Source of the DNA: VBDM01 sp035519135
Lineage (GTDB): Bacteria; Pseudomonadota; Gammaproteobacteria; Burkholderiales; SG8-39
NCBI GenBank assembly: GCA_035519135.1
Contig: DATIWX010000130.1
Coordinates: 124,001 to 188,000 of the forward strand
Length of the DNA stretch: 64,000 nt
Direction of reading: 5' to 3'
Below the pieces are notes generated by a model. That model had not been told where the DNA came from and did not search any database. It worked only from the letters and a program-made list of their open reading frames with translations. Both the position numbers and the translations under genes were made by a program. This document shows, in pieces, positions 23,840-32,822 of the stretch (position 1 is the stretch's first letter; each line of letters begins with the position of its first letter).

Positions 23840-24247
23840 ATGATCACCAGGCTCGACGACGCATTCAGGTTTCACGAGGTCGCGCTCAACCTGCGCTCGG
23901 AACGTCAGCAGGTTCTCGCCTCGAACATCGCCAACGCCAGCACGCCGAACTACAAGGCGCGCGACATCGATTTCGCTCCGGCCCTTCAGCAGGCGCTGGC
24001 CGGGCGCGGCGCGGGCGGGGTGCTCCTCGCCACGACGGCCGCCGCTCACCTGCGCGGCGACGCGACCGGGAGTCCTGACTCCCCGTCCCTGCAATACCGG
24101 ACGCCGGCGCAGGGCAGCATCGACGGAAACACCGTGGAGATGGATGCGGAGCGGGCGCAGTTCGTGCAGAACTCGGTGCATATCGAGACCGGGCTCACGG
24201 TGCTCAGCATGCAGATCAAGCAGATGCTTTCCGCCATCCAGGGGTGA
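23840..24247 (+). CDS. flgB: Proximal rod protein FlgB
   Basis: A 135-residue rod protein with the conserved N-terminal region ending ASNIANASTPNYKARDIDF and the C-terminal helix NSVHIETGLTVLSMQIKQMLSAIQG. FlgB, FlgC, FlgF and FliE form the proximal rod. It opens the flgBCDEFGHIJ operon, downstream of a probable FlhDC-dependent promoter. The ATG is preceded by GGACAGG. Confidence 0.97.
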   Translation: MITRLDDAFRFHEVALNLRSERQQVLASNIANASTPNYKARDIDFAPALQQALAGRGAGGVLLATTAAAHLRGDATGSPDSPSLQYRTPAQGSIDGNTVEMDAERAQFVQNSVHIETGLTVLSMQIKQMLSAIQG

Positions 24248-24251
24248 GACC

Positions 24252-24656
24252 ATGTCTTCATTCAAGATCTTCGAAATCGCAGGCAGCGCGCTGACAGCGC
24301 AATCGCAGCGGCTCAACGTCGTCGCCAGCAATCTCGCCAATGCGGACAGCGCCACCGGCTCGGACGGGGCTGCCTACCAGGCGAAACAGGTGGTGTTCGA
24401 GGCGACGCCGGCCGACCGGGGCCGCGCGAGCGGCGTGCGCGTCAGCACCGTGATCACCGACCCCTCGCCGATGCGACGCGTCTACGAACCCAAGCATCCC
24501 ATGGCCGACAGCGACGGCTACGTAAGTATGCCGAACGTCAACGTCGTCGAGGAAATGGTCAACATGATCGACGCCTCGCGCGCCTACCAGAACAGCATCG
24601 AGGTCATGAACACCGCGAAGTCGCTGATGCTGCGGGCGCTGACGCTCGGTCAGTGA
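24252..24656 (+). CDS. flgC: Proximal rod protein FlgC
   Basis: A 134-residue rod protein with the family N-terminal motif LNVVASNLANADSATG and the C-terminal MPNVNVVEEMVNMIDASRAYQ region. It starts 4 nt after flgB. The length and both terminal coiled-coil regions are normal. Confidence 0.97.
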   Translation: MSSFKIFEIAGSALTAQSQRLNVVASNLANADSATGSDGAAYQAKQVVFEATPADRGRASGVRVSTVITDPSPMRRVYEPKHPMADSDGYVSMPNVNVVEEMVNMIDASRAYQNSIEVMNTAKSLMLRALTLGQ

Positions 24657-24681
24657 CGCCGCAAGAAAAGGAGACCAGATC

Positions 24682-25350
24682 GTGAGCCAAGTGCAAGCCC
24701 TTACCTCCGGTGCCGCCGTTTCCCCTTCGAGCGGCGTGGCGCCAACCTCAGCCGACGAGCTCCAGCAGCGATTCCTGACGCTGCTCGTCACGCAGATGCA
24801 GAACCAGGATCCGCTGAATCCTCTCGACAACTCGCAGGTCACCACGCAGCTGGCCCAGCTCAGCACGGTTTCCGGCATCGGCCAGCTGAACACGACCATG
24901 CAGTCGCTCGCCGCGAGCTTCTCGGCGACGCAAACGCTTCAGGCCGCCGGGCTCATCGGCCGCAGCGTGATGGTGGCGGGCACCCAGCTCGACCTTTCGA
25001 GCGGCCAGGGCGTGTTCGGCGTGCAGCTCGCCCAACCGGTCGATTCGCTCAAGGTCACGATTTTCGACTCCGCCGGCAATGTCGTGGATGTCGCGGACGC
25101 AGGCCCGCAGCAGGCGGGCATTGTGGCGCTGCACTGGGACGGCACCACCGCGTCGGGCGGCACGGCTGCGGACGGCAGGTACCGTTTCGCGGTCAGCGCG
25201 GTTTCCGGAGGCAAGCCGGTGGCCGCGGCCGGCGCGGTCACGCTGTCGGTGAAGCAGGTGAGCAGCGTCAGCGCCGGCGCGAGCGGAGCGCAACTGAACC
25301 TGGGCGATGGAAGCAGCGCGTCGCTCTCGGATATCAAGCAGATCATCTGA
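24682..25350 (+). CDS. flgD: Hook cap / assembly protein FlgD
   Basis: A 222-residue hook-capping protein. The N-terminus has the conserved FLTLLVTQMQNQDPLNPLDN and QLAQLSTVSGI; the middle is a FLG-type beta domain (LKVTIFDSAGNVV, WDGTTASGG). FlgD caps the growing hook and is later replaced by FlgK. The start is a GTG at 24682 with AAAAGGAG upstream. Confidence 0.96.
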   Translation: MSQVQALTSGAAVSPSSGVAPTSADELQQRFLTLLVTQMQNQDPLNPLDNSQVTTQLAQLSTVSGIGQLNTTMQSLAASFSATQTLQAAGLIGRSVMVAGTQLDLSSGQGVFGVQLAQPVDSLKVTIFDSAGNVVDVADAGPQQAGIVALHWDGTTASGGTAADGRYRFAVSAVSGGKPVAAAGAVTLSVKQVSSVSAGASGAQLNLGDGSSASLSDIKQII

Positions 25351-25362
25351 ACGGAGAACGCA

Positions 25363-26616
25363 ATGAGCTTTGAACAGGGTTTGAGCGGTTTGAACGCCGC
25401 GAGCGCGGGACTCGACGTCGCCGGCAACAATATCGCCAACGCCAGCACCGTCGGTTTCAAGAGCGCGCGGCCGGAGTTCGCCGATGTCTTCGCCAATTCC
25501 CTCATCGGCTCGAGCACCAATGCGGTCGGAATAGGAACGCAGCTCGCGGCGGTCACGACCCAGCTCACGCAGGGCAATGTCAGCGTGACCAACAATCCCT
25601 TCGACCTCGCGATCAACGGCGGCGGCTTCTTCCGCATGAGCGAGAACGGCCTCATCAGCTATACCCGCAACGGCCAGTTCGGCCTGGACAAGAACGGATT
25701 CATGGTCGACAACGGCGGGCGCAGGCTCACCGGGTTTGCGGCCGATGCTCTGGGCAACATCGTGCCGTCCGCTCCGGTCGATATCCAGCTCTCGACCAGC
25801 GACATCGCGGCGAGCGCCACGACGCAGTCGGCGCTCATCGCCAACTTCGATTCGCGCTCGTCGCCTCCGGTCACCGCGATCTTCGATCCGCTGGACGCGA
25901 CCTCGTTCAACAGCTCGACGGCGTTCACGGTTTTCGACACCCTCGGCAATCCGCACGTGCTGTCGCTGTATTTCGTGAAGACCGCGGCGCCGGGGCAATG
26001 GACGCTGCACGCGACCGTCGACGGCACGGCCGAGACGCGCACCACGCTCAGCTCGAACAACATCCAGTTCGACGCCTTCGGCGCGCTCACGGCGCCGGCG
26101 GTTCCGATCAACGTGAGCGTCGATCTGAATCAGATCGCGGTCGATCTGGGCACGGTCAACAGCGCCAACTCGCCGCTTCCCTTCACGCTCGATTTCAGCG
26201 GAACGACTCAGTTCGGCAGCCCGTTCGGGGTCACCACGATCACGCAGGACGGATTCTCCTCGGGACGCCTGAGCGGCGTTTCGATCGGCGCTGACGGGAT
26301 CATCCAGGGCCGCTACAGCAACGGCCAGGCGCGGAATCTCGCGCAGGTCGTGCTCGCCACCTTCGTCAACGGGCAGGGCCTGAAGCCGCTCGGCCACAAT
26401 CAGTACGCCGAGACCCCGGACTCGGGCGCGGCGCTGGTCGGGGCGCCGTCCACCGGCAGCCTCGGCGCGCTTCAGTCCGCTGCGGTCGAGGAATCGAACG
26501 TCGACCTCACCGCGGAACTCATCAACCTGATCACGCTGCAACGCGTCTACCAGGCGAACGCCCAGACCATCAAGACGCAGGACGCGGTCCTGCAGACGCT
26601 GGTGAACCTGCGCTGA
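25363..26616 (+). CDS. flgE: Hook protein FlgE
   Basis: A 417-residue hook protein with the N-terminal GLSGLNAASAGLDVAGNNIA and NASTVGFKSARPEF, the FNPLDLAI-type hook motif (NNPFDLAINGGGFF), and the C-terminal ESNVDLTAELINLITLQRVYQ. The length is similar to the enterobacterial protein. It is secreted unprocessed by the flagellar export machine, and the two FliK-like proteins in this window would control its final length. Confidence 0.97.
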   Translation: MSFEQGLSGLNAASAGLDVAGNNIANASTVGFKSARPEFADVFANSLIGSSTNAVGIGTQLAAVTTQLTQGNVSVTNNPFDLAINGGGFFRMSENGLISYTRNGQFGLDKNGFMVDNGGRRLTGFAADALGNIVPSAPVDIQLSTSDIAASATTQSALIANFDSRSSPPVTAIFDPLDATSFNSSTAFTVFDTLGNPHVLSLYFVKTAAPGQWTLHATVDGTAETRTTLSSNNIQFDAFGALTAPAVPINVSVDLNQIAVDLGTVNSANSPLPFTLDFSGTTQFGSPFGVTTITQDGFSSGRLSGVSIGADGIIQGRYSNGQARNLAQVVLATFVNGQGLKPLGHNQYAETPDSGAALVGAPSTGSLGALQSAAVEESNVDLTAELINLITLQRVYQANAQTIKTQDAVLQTLVNLR

Positions 26617-26654
26617 CGCGGCAGGTCGCGCGGCGGCGATACGGAGAGAGAACC

Positions 26655-27395
26655 ATGGATAGAATGATCTACCTGGCAATGAGCGGCGCGAAGAACCTGC
26701 TCGATCGCCTCGCGGTGACCTCGAACAATCTCGCCAACGCCTCGACCGCCGGGTTCCGCGCCGAGACGCAGAGCTTCCGGGCGGTGCATGTCCAGAGCGA
26801 TACGCTGCCGACCCGCACCTTCGCGCTCGAAGCCACCACCGGCGCGGACCTTACGCCCGGGCCCCTGATGGCGACCGGGCGGGCGCTGGACGTCGCTGTC
26901 GAAGGCAAGGGATGGATCGCGGTGCAGCTCGCGGACGGCTCGGAAGCCTACACGCGCAACGGCAGCCTCCAGATCGACGAGAACGGCGTGCTGCAGACAC
27001 GCAACGGCTTCAACGTGTCGGGCGGCGGCGGCCCGATCTCCATACCGGCGAACACGGAGGTCACGATAGGGGGCGACGGCACGGTCACGTCCGTGCCGAC
27101 GAGCAACTTCCTGAACCAGACTACGCCCATCGGGCGCATCAAGCTGGTGAACCCCGACGAAGCGGACCTGGAGCGTGGAGCGGACGGCCTGTTCCGCCTG
27201 CGCGGCGGCGGGGAGGCCGAGGTCGATGCGCGCGTCAAGCTTTCGGCGAAATACCTGGAAGGCAGCAACGTCAACCCGAGCGAGGCGCTGGTCGAAATGA
27301 TCGCGATAGCGCGCCAGTTCGATACGCAGATGAAGCTGATGCAGAGCGCCGACAGCAATGCACAGCAGGCGACCAAGCTCTACTCGATGAGCTGA
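26655..27395 (+). CDS. flgF: Proximal rod protein FlgF
   Basis: A 246-residue rod protein with MIYLAMSGAKNLLDRLAVTS, NNLANASTAGFRAE and the C-terminal ESN-like GSNVNPSEALVEMIAIARQF. The ATG is preceded by GGAGAGAG. There is a 38-nt gap after flgE with no obvious promoter. Confidence 0.97.
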   Translation: MDRMIYLAMSGAKNLLDRLAVTSNNLANASTAGFRAETQSFRAVHVQSDTLPTRTFALEATTGADLTPGPLMATGRALDVAVEGKGWIAVQLADGSEAYTRNGSLQIDENGVLQTRNGFNVSGGGGPISIPANTEVTIGGDGTVTSVPTSNFLNQTTPIGRIKLVNPDEADLERGADGLFRLRGGGEAEVDARVKLSAKYLEGSNVNPSEALVEMIAIARQFDTQMKLMQSADSNAQQATKLYSMS

Positions 27396-27423
27396 GGCCA
27401 GGAACACTCTTTCGGAGTCATCA

Positions 27424-28206
27424 ATGGTTCGAGCTCTGTGGATTTCCAAGACCGGTCTGGACGCGCAGCAGATCCAGCTGGACGTCATCGCCAACAATCT
27501 GGCCAACGTCAGTACCACCGGCTTCAAGCGCGCACGCCCCGTGTTCGAAGACCTGTTGTACCAGACGGTGCGCCAGGCCGGCGCCCAGTCGTCGCAGACG
27601 ACGATCATCCCGGGCGGGCTGCAGATGGGCACGGGCGTGCGGCCGGTGGCGACCGAGCGCATCCTCACGCAGGGCAACCTGACCCAGACCGGAAACACAT
27701 TCGACGTCGCGATCCAGGGAGACGGCTTTCTGCAGGTGGCCCTGCCCGACGGCACGGTGGGCTACACCCGCGCCGGCAACCTGCAGGTCGACAACACCGG
27801 CCAGCTGGTGACCCCGAACGGGTTCCCGATTCAGCCCGCGATCACGATCCCCTCTAACACCCTGAACGTAACCATCGGCCAGGATGGCGTGGTGAGCGTT
27901 ACGCGGTCCGGGCAGGCGGGCGCGACGCAGATCGGCACCGTCCAGCTGGCCAACTTCATCAATCCCGGCGGGCTGCAATCGTTCGGCAACAACCTGTATC
28001 TCGAGACCACGGCCTCCGGCTCGCCCACGGTGGGTACGCCCGGGATCAACGGGCTCGGTCTCCTCAACCAGGGCTATCTCGAAACCTCGAACGTCAACGT
28101 GGTCGAGGAGCTGGTGCTGATGATCCAGACGCAGCGCGCGTTCGAGATCAACTCCCGCGCGATCCAGAGTGCCGATGCGATGCTCGGACGCCTGAGCCAG
28201 CTGTGA
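27424..28206 (+). CDS. flgG: Distal rod protein FlgG
   Basis: A 260-residue distal rod protein, the normal length, with LWISKTGLDAQQIQLDVIAN, NLANVSTTGFKRARPVFEDL, and the C-terminal ETSNVNVVEELVLMIQTQRA. Its stop overlaps the GTG that could start flgH. Confidence 0.98.
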   Translation: MVRALWISKTGLDAQQIQLDVIANNLANVSTTGFKRARPVFEDLLYQTVRQAGAQSSQTTIIPGGLQMGTGVRPVATERILTQGNLTQTGNTFDVAIQGDGFLQVALPDGTVGYTRAGNLQVDNTGQLVTPNGFPIQPAITIPSNTLNVTIGQDGVVSVTRSGQAGATQIGTVQLANFINPGGLQSFGNNLYLETTASGSPTVGTPGINGLGLLNQGYLETSNVNVVEELVLMIQTQRAFEINSRAIQSADAMLGRLSQL

Positions 28207-28889
28207 ACGCGCCGCGCATGAACCAAAACCTCAAAGGTCTGCTTGTATTCGCGGCAATGCTTCCGGGCTGCATGACCTTGCCGCCGCCTCCGCCGATCGT
28301 CCATCAGCCGATGAGCGTACGGCCGGTCCCCTCGGATCCGTCGGCCGATACCGGCGGCGCGATCTTTCAGCAGCAGCTCTACCGCCCGCTGTTCGAGGAC
28401 GTGCGCGCCCGCCACATCGGCGACACTTTGAGCATCGTGATCAACGAGAAAACCGCCGCGACCAAGAGCGGCTCGAGCAAATTGGCGAAGACGGGCGATC
28501 TTACGGCCGGCGTCGGCCTGATGAACAAGGTCCCGGGAAAGTCGCTCTCGGGTCTGGCCGTCAACGGAAGCTCCGACAGCGCTTTCGCCGGCTCGGGCGA
28601 CGCCGCCTCGGCGAACGATTTCACCGGCACCATAGGCGTCACCGTCACCGACGTTCTGGCGAACGGCAACATGCTGGTGAGCGGCGAGAAGCAGATCGCC
28701 ATGACCCAGGGCACCGAGTACATTCGCTTCTCCGGCGTCGTGAATCCGCGCAGCATTTCCTTCTCCAACACCGTGACCTCCGACCAGGTAGCCGATGCGC
28801 GCATCGAGTACAAGGCCAACGGCTACCTCGACGAGGCGATGGTGATGGGCTGGCTGCACCGCTTCTTCCTCACGATTCTGCCGTTCTGA
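28203..28889 (+). CDS. flgH: L-ring lipoprotein FlgH
   Basis: A 228-residue protein (223 if started at the ATG at 28218). A signal sequence ends in LPGC, with proline at the -2 position of the lipobox, which is uncommon; a short proline run follows. The mature part has the conserved LFEDVRARHIGDTLSIVINEKTAA split over about residues 63-86 and the L-ring core GTIGVTVTDVLANGNMLVSGEK. FlgH forms the outer-membrane L ring around the rod. The GTG at 28203 overlaps the flgG stop. Confidence 0.96.
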   Translation: MNAPRMNQNLKGLLVFAAMLPGCMTLPPPPPIVHQPMSVRPVPSDPSADTGGAIFQQQLYRPLFEDVRARHIGDTLSIVINEKTAATKSGSSKLAKTGDLTAGVGLMNKVPGKSLSGLAVNGSSDSAFAGSGDAASANDFTGTIGVTVTDVLANGNMLVSGEKQIAMTQGTEYIRFSGVVNPRSISFSNTVTSDQVADARIEYKANGYLDEAMVMGWLHRFFLTILPF

Positions 28890-28899
28890 GGGTCCGGAC

Positions 28900-30006
28900 A
28901 TGAAGCGATTGTTCCTGAGCTGTGCCCTGGTTCTGCTGCTCTGCGTCGCGGACGCGCGCGCGGAGCGCATCAAGGATCTCGCCTCTATCGAGGGCGCGCG
29001 CTCCAACCAGCTGGCCGGCTACGGGCTCGTCGTCGGGCTGGACAACAGCGGCGATCAGACGACCCAGACGCCGTTCACCGTGCAGGCCGTCCTCAACATG
29101 CTCGCCCAGCTCGGTGCGAATCTTCCGGCCGACCGGATCAGCAACATCCAGCTGAAGAACGTCGCCGCGGTGATGGTGACCGCGGTGCTGCCGCCGTTCG
29201 CGGCCGTGGGGCAATCGATCGACGTGACGGTCTCCTCGATCGGCAACGCCAAGAGCCTGCGCGGAGGGACGCTGCTGCTCGCGCCGCTGAAAGGCGCCGA
29301 CGGCCAGATCTATGCGATGGCGCAGGGCAACGTCGCGGTCGGCGGGGCGGGAGCCGCAGCGAGCGGCAGCAAGGTCCAGGTGAACCACTTGAGCGCAGGG
29401 CGCGTTCCGGGCGGCGCCACCGTCGAGCGGGCGGTTCCGACGCGGATCGGGCAAGGCGAAACGGTACGCGTGGAGATGAACGCCAGCGACTTCGGCACCG
29501 TCGGCAGAGTGGTCGACGCGATCAACACCCGCTTCGGTGCAGGGACCGCGAGCGCGGTGGACGGACGCGTCGTGCGTGTCAATGCGCCCCCGGAGGCGGG
29601 GCAGCGCGTCGCCTTCCTGGGAGAGCTGGAAGCACTCGAAGTCACGCCGGCGGCCGGCGCGGCGCGCGTGATCGTAAACTCGCGCACCGGCTCGGTCGTA
29701 ATGAATCAGGCGATTCGCGTGGATACCTGCGCCGTGGCGCACGGCAACCTGTCGGTGGTGATCCGCACCGAGCCCCTGATCAGCCAGCCCAACCCGTTCG
29801 GCCTCGGGCAGACGGTGGTGGTGCCACGCTCGGAGGTCACGCTCAAGCAGGAACCCGGCGCCCTCATGCTCATGCCGCGCGGCGCATCGCTCGACGAGAT
29901 CGTGAACGCGCTGAACTCGGTCGGGGCGACGCCGCTCGACTTGATCTCGATCCTGCAGGCGATGAAGGCCGCCGGCGCGTTGCGCGCAGAGCTCGAAGTC
30001 ATCTGA
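28900..30006 (+). CDS. flgI: P-ring protein FlgI
   Basis: A 368-residue periplasmic protein with a cleavable signal peptide (MKRLFLSCALVLLLCVADARA), then ERIKDLASIEGARSNQLAGY, GLVVGLDNSGDQT and the C-terminal LDEIVNALNSVGATPLDLIS, all FlgI hallmarks. It forms the P ring in the peptidoglycan layer with help from FlgA. Confidence 0.98.
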   Translation: MKRLFLSCALVLLLCVADARAERIKDLASIEGARSNQLAGYGLVVGLDNSGDQTTQTPFTVQAVLNMLAQLGANLPADRISNIQLKNVAAVMVTAVLPPFAAVGQSIDVTVSSIGNAKSLRGGTLLLAPLKGADGQIYAMAQGNVAVGGAGAAASGSKVQVNHLSAGRVPGGATVERAVPTRIGQGETVRVEMNASDFGTVGRVVDAINTRFGAGTASAVDGRVVRVNAPPEAGQRVAFLGELEALEVTPAAGAARVIVNSRTGSVVMNQAIRVDTCAVAHGNLSVVIRTEPLISQPNPFGLGQTVVVPRSEVTLKQEPGALMLMPRGASLDEIVNALNSVGATPLDLISILQAMKAAGALRAELEVI

Positions 30007-30015
30007 GGCGGCGCA

Positions 30016-30834
30016 ATGGACAGGTTCGGCGCCATTCCCTCGCTTTCGATCGACGCCGCGGGGCTCGATTCGATTCGCGCCCAGGCCGGACGCGATCCCC
30101 AGGGCGCGATCAGGGCCGCCGCGCAGCAGTTCGAGGCGCTGCTCATGGGCATGGTGCTGAAGAGCATGCGCGGCTCGCTGTCGCAGAACACGCCCTTCGA
30201 CAGCGAGCAGACCCGCATGTTTCAGTCGATGCTCGATCAGCAGTTCGCGCAGGTGCTGTCCACGCGCGGCACCGGGCTTGCGGATCTCCTCGTTCGGCAG
30301 TTGAGCCCGGACAAGCCGGCGCCGCCAAAGTCCGGAGGGTCGGTGAGCGCGGGCGCGGATTCGGAGTTCGTCGATCGCATGTGGCCGCATGCGCTGCGGG
30401 CAAGCCGCGAAACCGGAGTGCCGGCTCAGTTCATTCTCGGCCAGGCGGTGCTGGAGAGCGGCTGGGGCCGCTCGGAGCCGCGTGGGCAGGACGGCGCTCC
30501 CAGCCACAACCTTTTCGGCATCAAGGCGGGCAGCTCGTGGTCGGGACCGACGGTGCGGGCAGCGACGACCGAGTACGTGAACGGCGAGCCGCGGGCGACG
30601 GTTGCGGAATTCCGCGCCTACCCGTCCTACGGCGAGGCGTTCCTCGACTATGCCCGCACCCTGAAATCGCAGCCCCGCTATGCCTCGGCGCTGGCCGAGG
30701 GGAACGATGCCGCGGCCTTCGCGCGCGGGCTGCAGCAGGGGGGCTACGCCACCGATCCCATGTACGCCGACAAGCTCCTGCGCGTCATCAACAGCGCGGC
30801 GCTCCGGACGGGGCTCAAGGGCGAGACCGCCTAG
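30016..30834 (+). CDS. flgJ: Rod cap and peptidoglycan hydrolase FlgJ
   Basis: A 272-residue two-domain FlgJ. The N-terminal rod-binding domain has AAQQFEALLMGMVLKSMRGS; the C-terminal glucosaminidase-type domain has FILGQAVLESGWGRSEP with the expected catalytic glutamate, and SHNLFGIKAGSSW and TTEYVNGEP. It opens the wall for the rod and caps the rod. The dual-domain form is typical of beta- and gammaproteobacteria. Confidence 0.97.
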   Translation: MDRFGAIPSLSIDAAGLDSIRAQAGRDPQGAIRAAAQQFEALLMGMVLKSMRGSLSQNTPFDSEQTRMFQSMLDQQFAQVLSTRGTGLADLLVRQLSPDKPAPPKSGGSVSAGADSEFVDRMWPHALRASRETGVPAQFILGQAVLESGWGRSEPRGQDGAPSHNLFGIKAGSSWSGPTVRAATTEYVNGEPRATVAEFRAYPSYGEAFLDYARTLKSQPRYASALAEGNDAAAFARGLQQGGYATDPMYADKLLRVINSAALRTGLKGETA

Positions 30835-30879
30835 CGGGGCCGGGCGTGAAATTTTCACTGTGCTTCCGGTACCTTAGGG

Positions 30880-30906
30880 TCAAGTTTGCCGGCCGTAGGC
30901 CGATAT
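30880..30906 (+). promoter_or_regulatory. sigma-28 (FliA) promoter for flgKL
   Basis: The sequence reads TCAAGTTT, an 11-nt spacer, then GCCGATAT, one mismatch in each element, the best match in the window. The -10 ends 7 nt before the flgK ATG and no Shine-Dalgarno lies between, so a transcript from here would be leaderless or nearly so. Confidence 0.78.
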
Positions 30907-30913
30907 ACGCAGC

Positions 30914-32815
30914 ATGACCACCAGCCTCTTCGGGATCGGTGTCAGCGGTCTGCAGGCGGCGCAGCTGCAGCTGACGACGACCAGCCACAACGTCGCCAAT
31001 GCGAGCACACCCGGGTACAGCCGCCAGACGGTCATCCAGACCACGCAGGTGCCCCAGCTGACCGGCGCGGGCTTTGTCGGGCAGGGAACGCTGGTCGAGT
31101 CGATCCAGCGCGCGTTCAACCAGTTTCTCAACCAGCAGGTGGTGAGCGGCGAGTCGCAGAGCGCTTCGCTCGACACGTTCACCGCCCAGATCGGCCAGAT
31201 CAACAACCTGCTCGCCGACCAGAGCGCGGGCCTGAGTCCCGCCCTCCAGGATTTCTTCGACGGCGTGCACAACCTCGCCAACGACCCGGGGACCTCGGCC
31301 ACGCGCCAGGCCTTGCTCGGCGCGGCCAGCGGATTGATCGACCGCTTCCAGCTGCTGGACCAGAGGCTCGGCGAGCTCGCATCGGGGGTGAACACCCAGA
31401 TCGCCTCTACGGTGACCCAGATCAATTCGCTAGCGCAGCAGATCGCCAACGCCAACCAGAAGATCTCCCTCGCCGAAGCGTCCAACAGCCAGCCGGCGAA
31501 CGACCTTCGCGACCAGCGTGACCAGCTGGTGCTGCAGCTCAACCAGCTGATCGGCGCGAGCGTGGTGCAGCAGGGCAACACCTACAACGTCTTTATCGGC
31601 AACGGCGTGCCGATCGTGCTCGGGGCCACCACCCAGACGATCGGCACCGTCACCTCGACGACCGATCCGTCGCGCCAGGAGATCGGGGTCGTCACCTCGA
31701 GCGGCACGGTCGAGATCCAGGAATCCACGCTGCAAGGCGGCTCGCTCGGGGGCCTGCTTGCGTTTCGCAGCCAGTCTCTGGGGCCGACGCAGAACGCGGT
31801 CGGACGCATCGCCATTGTGCTGGGCACGACCTTCAACGCGCAGCATGTTCTCGGGCAGGACCTGGGCGGGGCGCTGGGAGGCAACTTCTTCAACGTTCCG
31901 GGAGCGTCGGTCACAGGCAACTCGACCAATCTGGGCAACGCGCAGCTCGGTGCGGCCTTCAGCAACGTCGGCGCGCTGACGACCAGCGACTACCTGATCG
32001 GCTTCGACGGCGCCAACTACACCGTCACGCGCCTGACCGACGGAACACAGCAGGTGTTCGCGGCTTTGCCGGCGACGGTGGACGGCGTGACCCTCAGCCT
32101 CGTCTCGGGCGCGCCTGCCGCGGGCGACCGCTTCGTTCTCCGTCCGACGGTCAACGGCGCCTCCGGGCTTACGCTCGCGATCACCGACCCGGCGCGTATC
32201 GCCGCGGCGGCGCCTATCCGCACCAACGCCGCCACCTCGAACACGGGCCGCGCGACCGTCAGCGCCGGCTCGGTGAATCCGCCGCCTCCGCCCAACGCGA
32301 ACCTGCAGCAGACGGTGACGATCACCTTCACGTCGGCCAACAGCTTCGACGTCACCGGAACCGGCGCCGGCCTTCCGGCGGCCGGCGTCGCCTATACCTC
32401 GGGCGGCAACATCTCGTTCAACGGGTGGACCGTGCAGATCAGCGGCACGCCCGCCGCGGGTGACACGTTCACGGTGTCCTCGAATCTGAACGCCACCACG
32501 GACAACCGCAACGCGCTCCTGCTCGCCGCGCTGCAGACCCAGAACGTGGTCGCGAACGGGACCCAGACCCTGCAGGGCGCGTACGGAACGCTGGTGAGCC
32601 AGGTTGGGGACGATACGCGGCAGGCTCAGATCGCCTCGGACGCGCAGGATGCGTTCCTGCAGCAGGCGAAGCAAGCACAGCAGTCTTTCTCAGGCGTGAA
32701 TCTCGACGAGGAAGCCGCCAACCTGGTGCGCTATCAGCAGGCGTATCAGGCTTCGGCCAAGGTCATTCAGGTCGGGTCGACGCTTTTCCAGGATCTTCTC
32801 GACGCCATCCAATAG
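30914..32815 (+). CDS. flgK: Hook-filament junction protein FlgK (HAP1)
   Basis: A 633-residue protein with the conserved N-terminus GIGVSGLQAAQLQLTTTSHN, VANASTPGYSRQTV and the C-terminal SGVNLDEEAANLVRYQQAYQ. FlgK is the first junction protein and a client of FlgN. The ATG at 30914 matches the N-terminus of other FlgK proteins, so the start is firm even though no ribosome-binding site precedes it. Confidence 0.97.
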   Translation: MTTSLFGIGVSGLQAAQLQLTTTSHNVANASTPGYSRQTVIQTTQVPQLTGAGFVGQGTLVESIQRAFNQFLNQQVVSGESQSASLDTFTAQIGQINNLLADQSAGLSPALQDFFDGVHNLANDPGTSATRQALLGAASGLIDRFQLLDQRLGELASGVNTQIASTVTQINSLAQQIANANQKISLAEASNSQPANDLRDQRDQLVLQLNQLIGASVVQQGNTYNVFIGNGVPIVLGATTQTIGTVTSTTDPSRQEIGVVTSSGTVEIQESTLQGGSLGGLLAFRSQSLGPTQNAVGRIAIVLGTTFNAQHVLGQDLGGALGGNFFNVPGASVTGNSTNLGNAQLGAAFSNVGALTTSDYLIGFDGANYTVTRLTDGTQQVFAALPATVDGVTLSLVSGAPAAGDRFVLRPTVNGASGLTLAITDPARIAAAAPIRTNAATSNTGRATVSAGSVNPPPPPNANLQQTVTITFTSANSFDVTGTGAGLPAAGVAYTSGGNISFNGWTVQISGTPAAGDTFTVSSNLNATTDNRNALLLAALQTQNVVANGTQTLQGAYGTLVSQVGDDTRQAQIASDAQDAFLQQAKQAQQSFSGVNLDEEAANLVRYQQAYQASAKVIQVGSTLFQDLLDAIQ

Positions 32816-32822
32816 GGCCACC

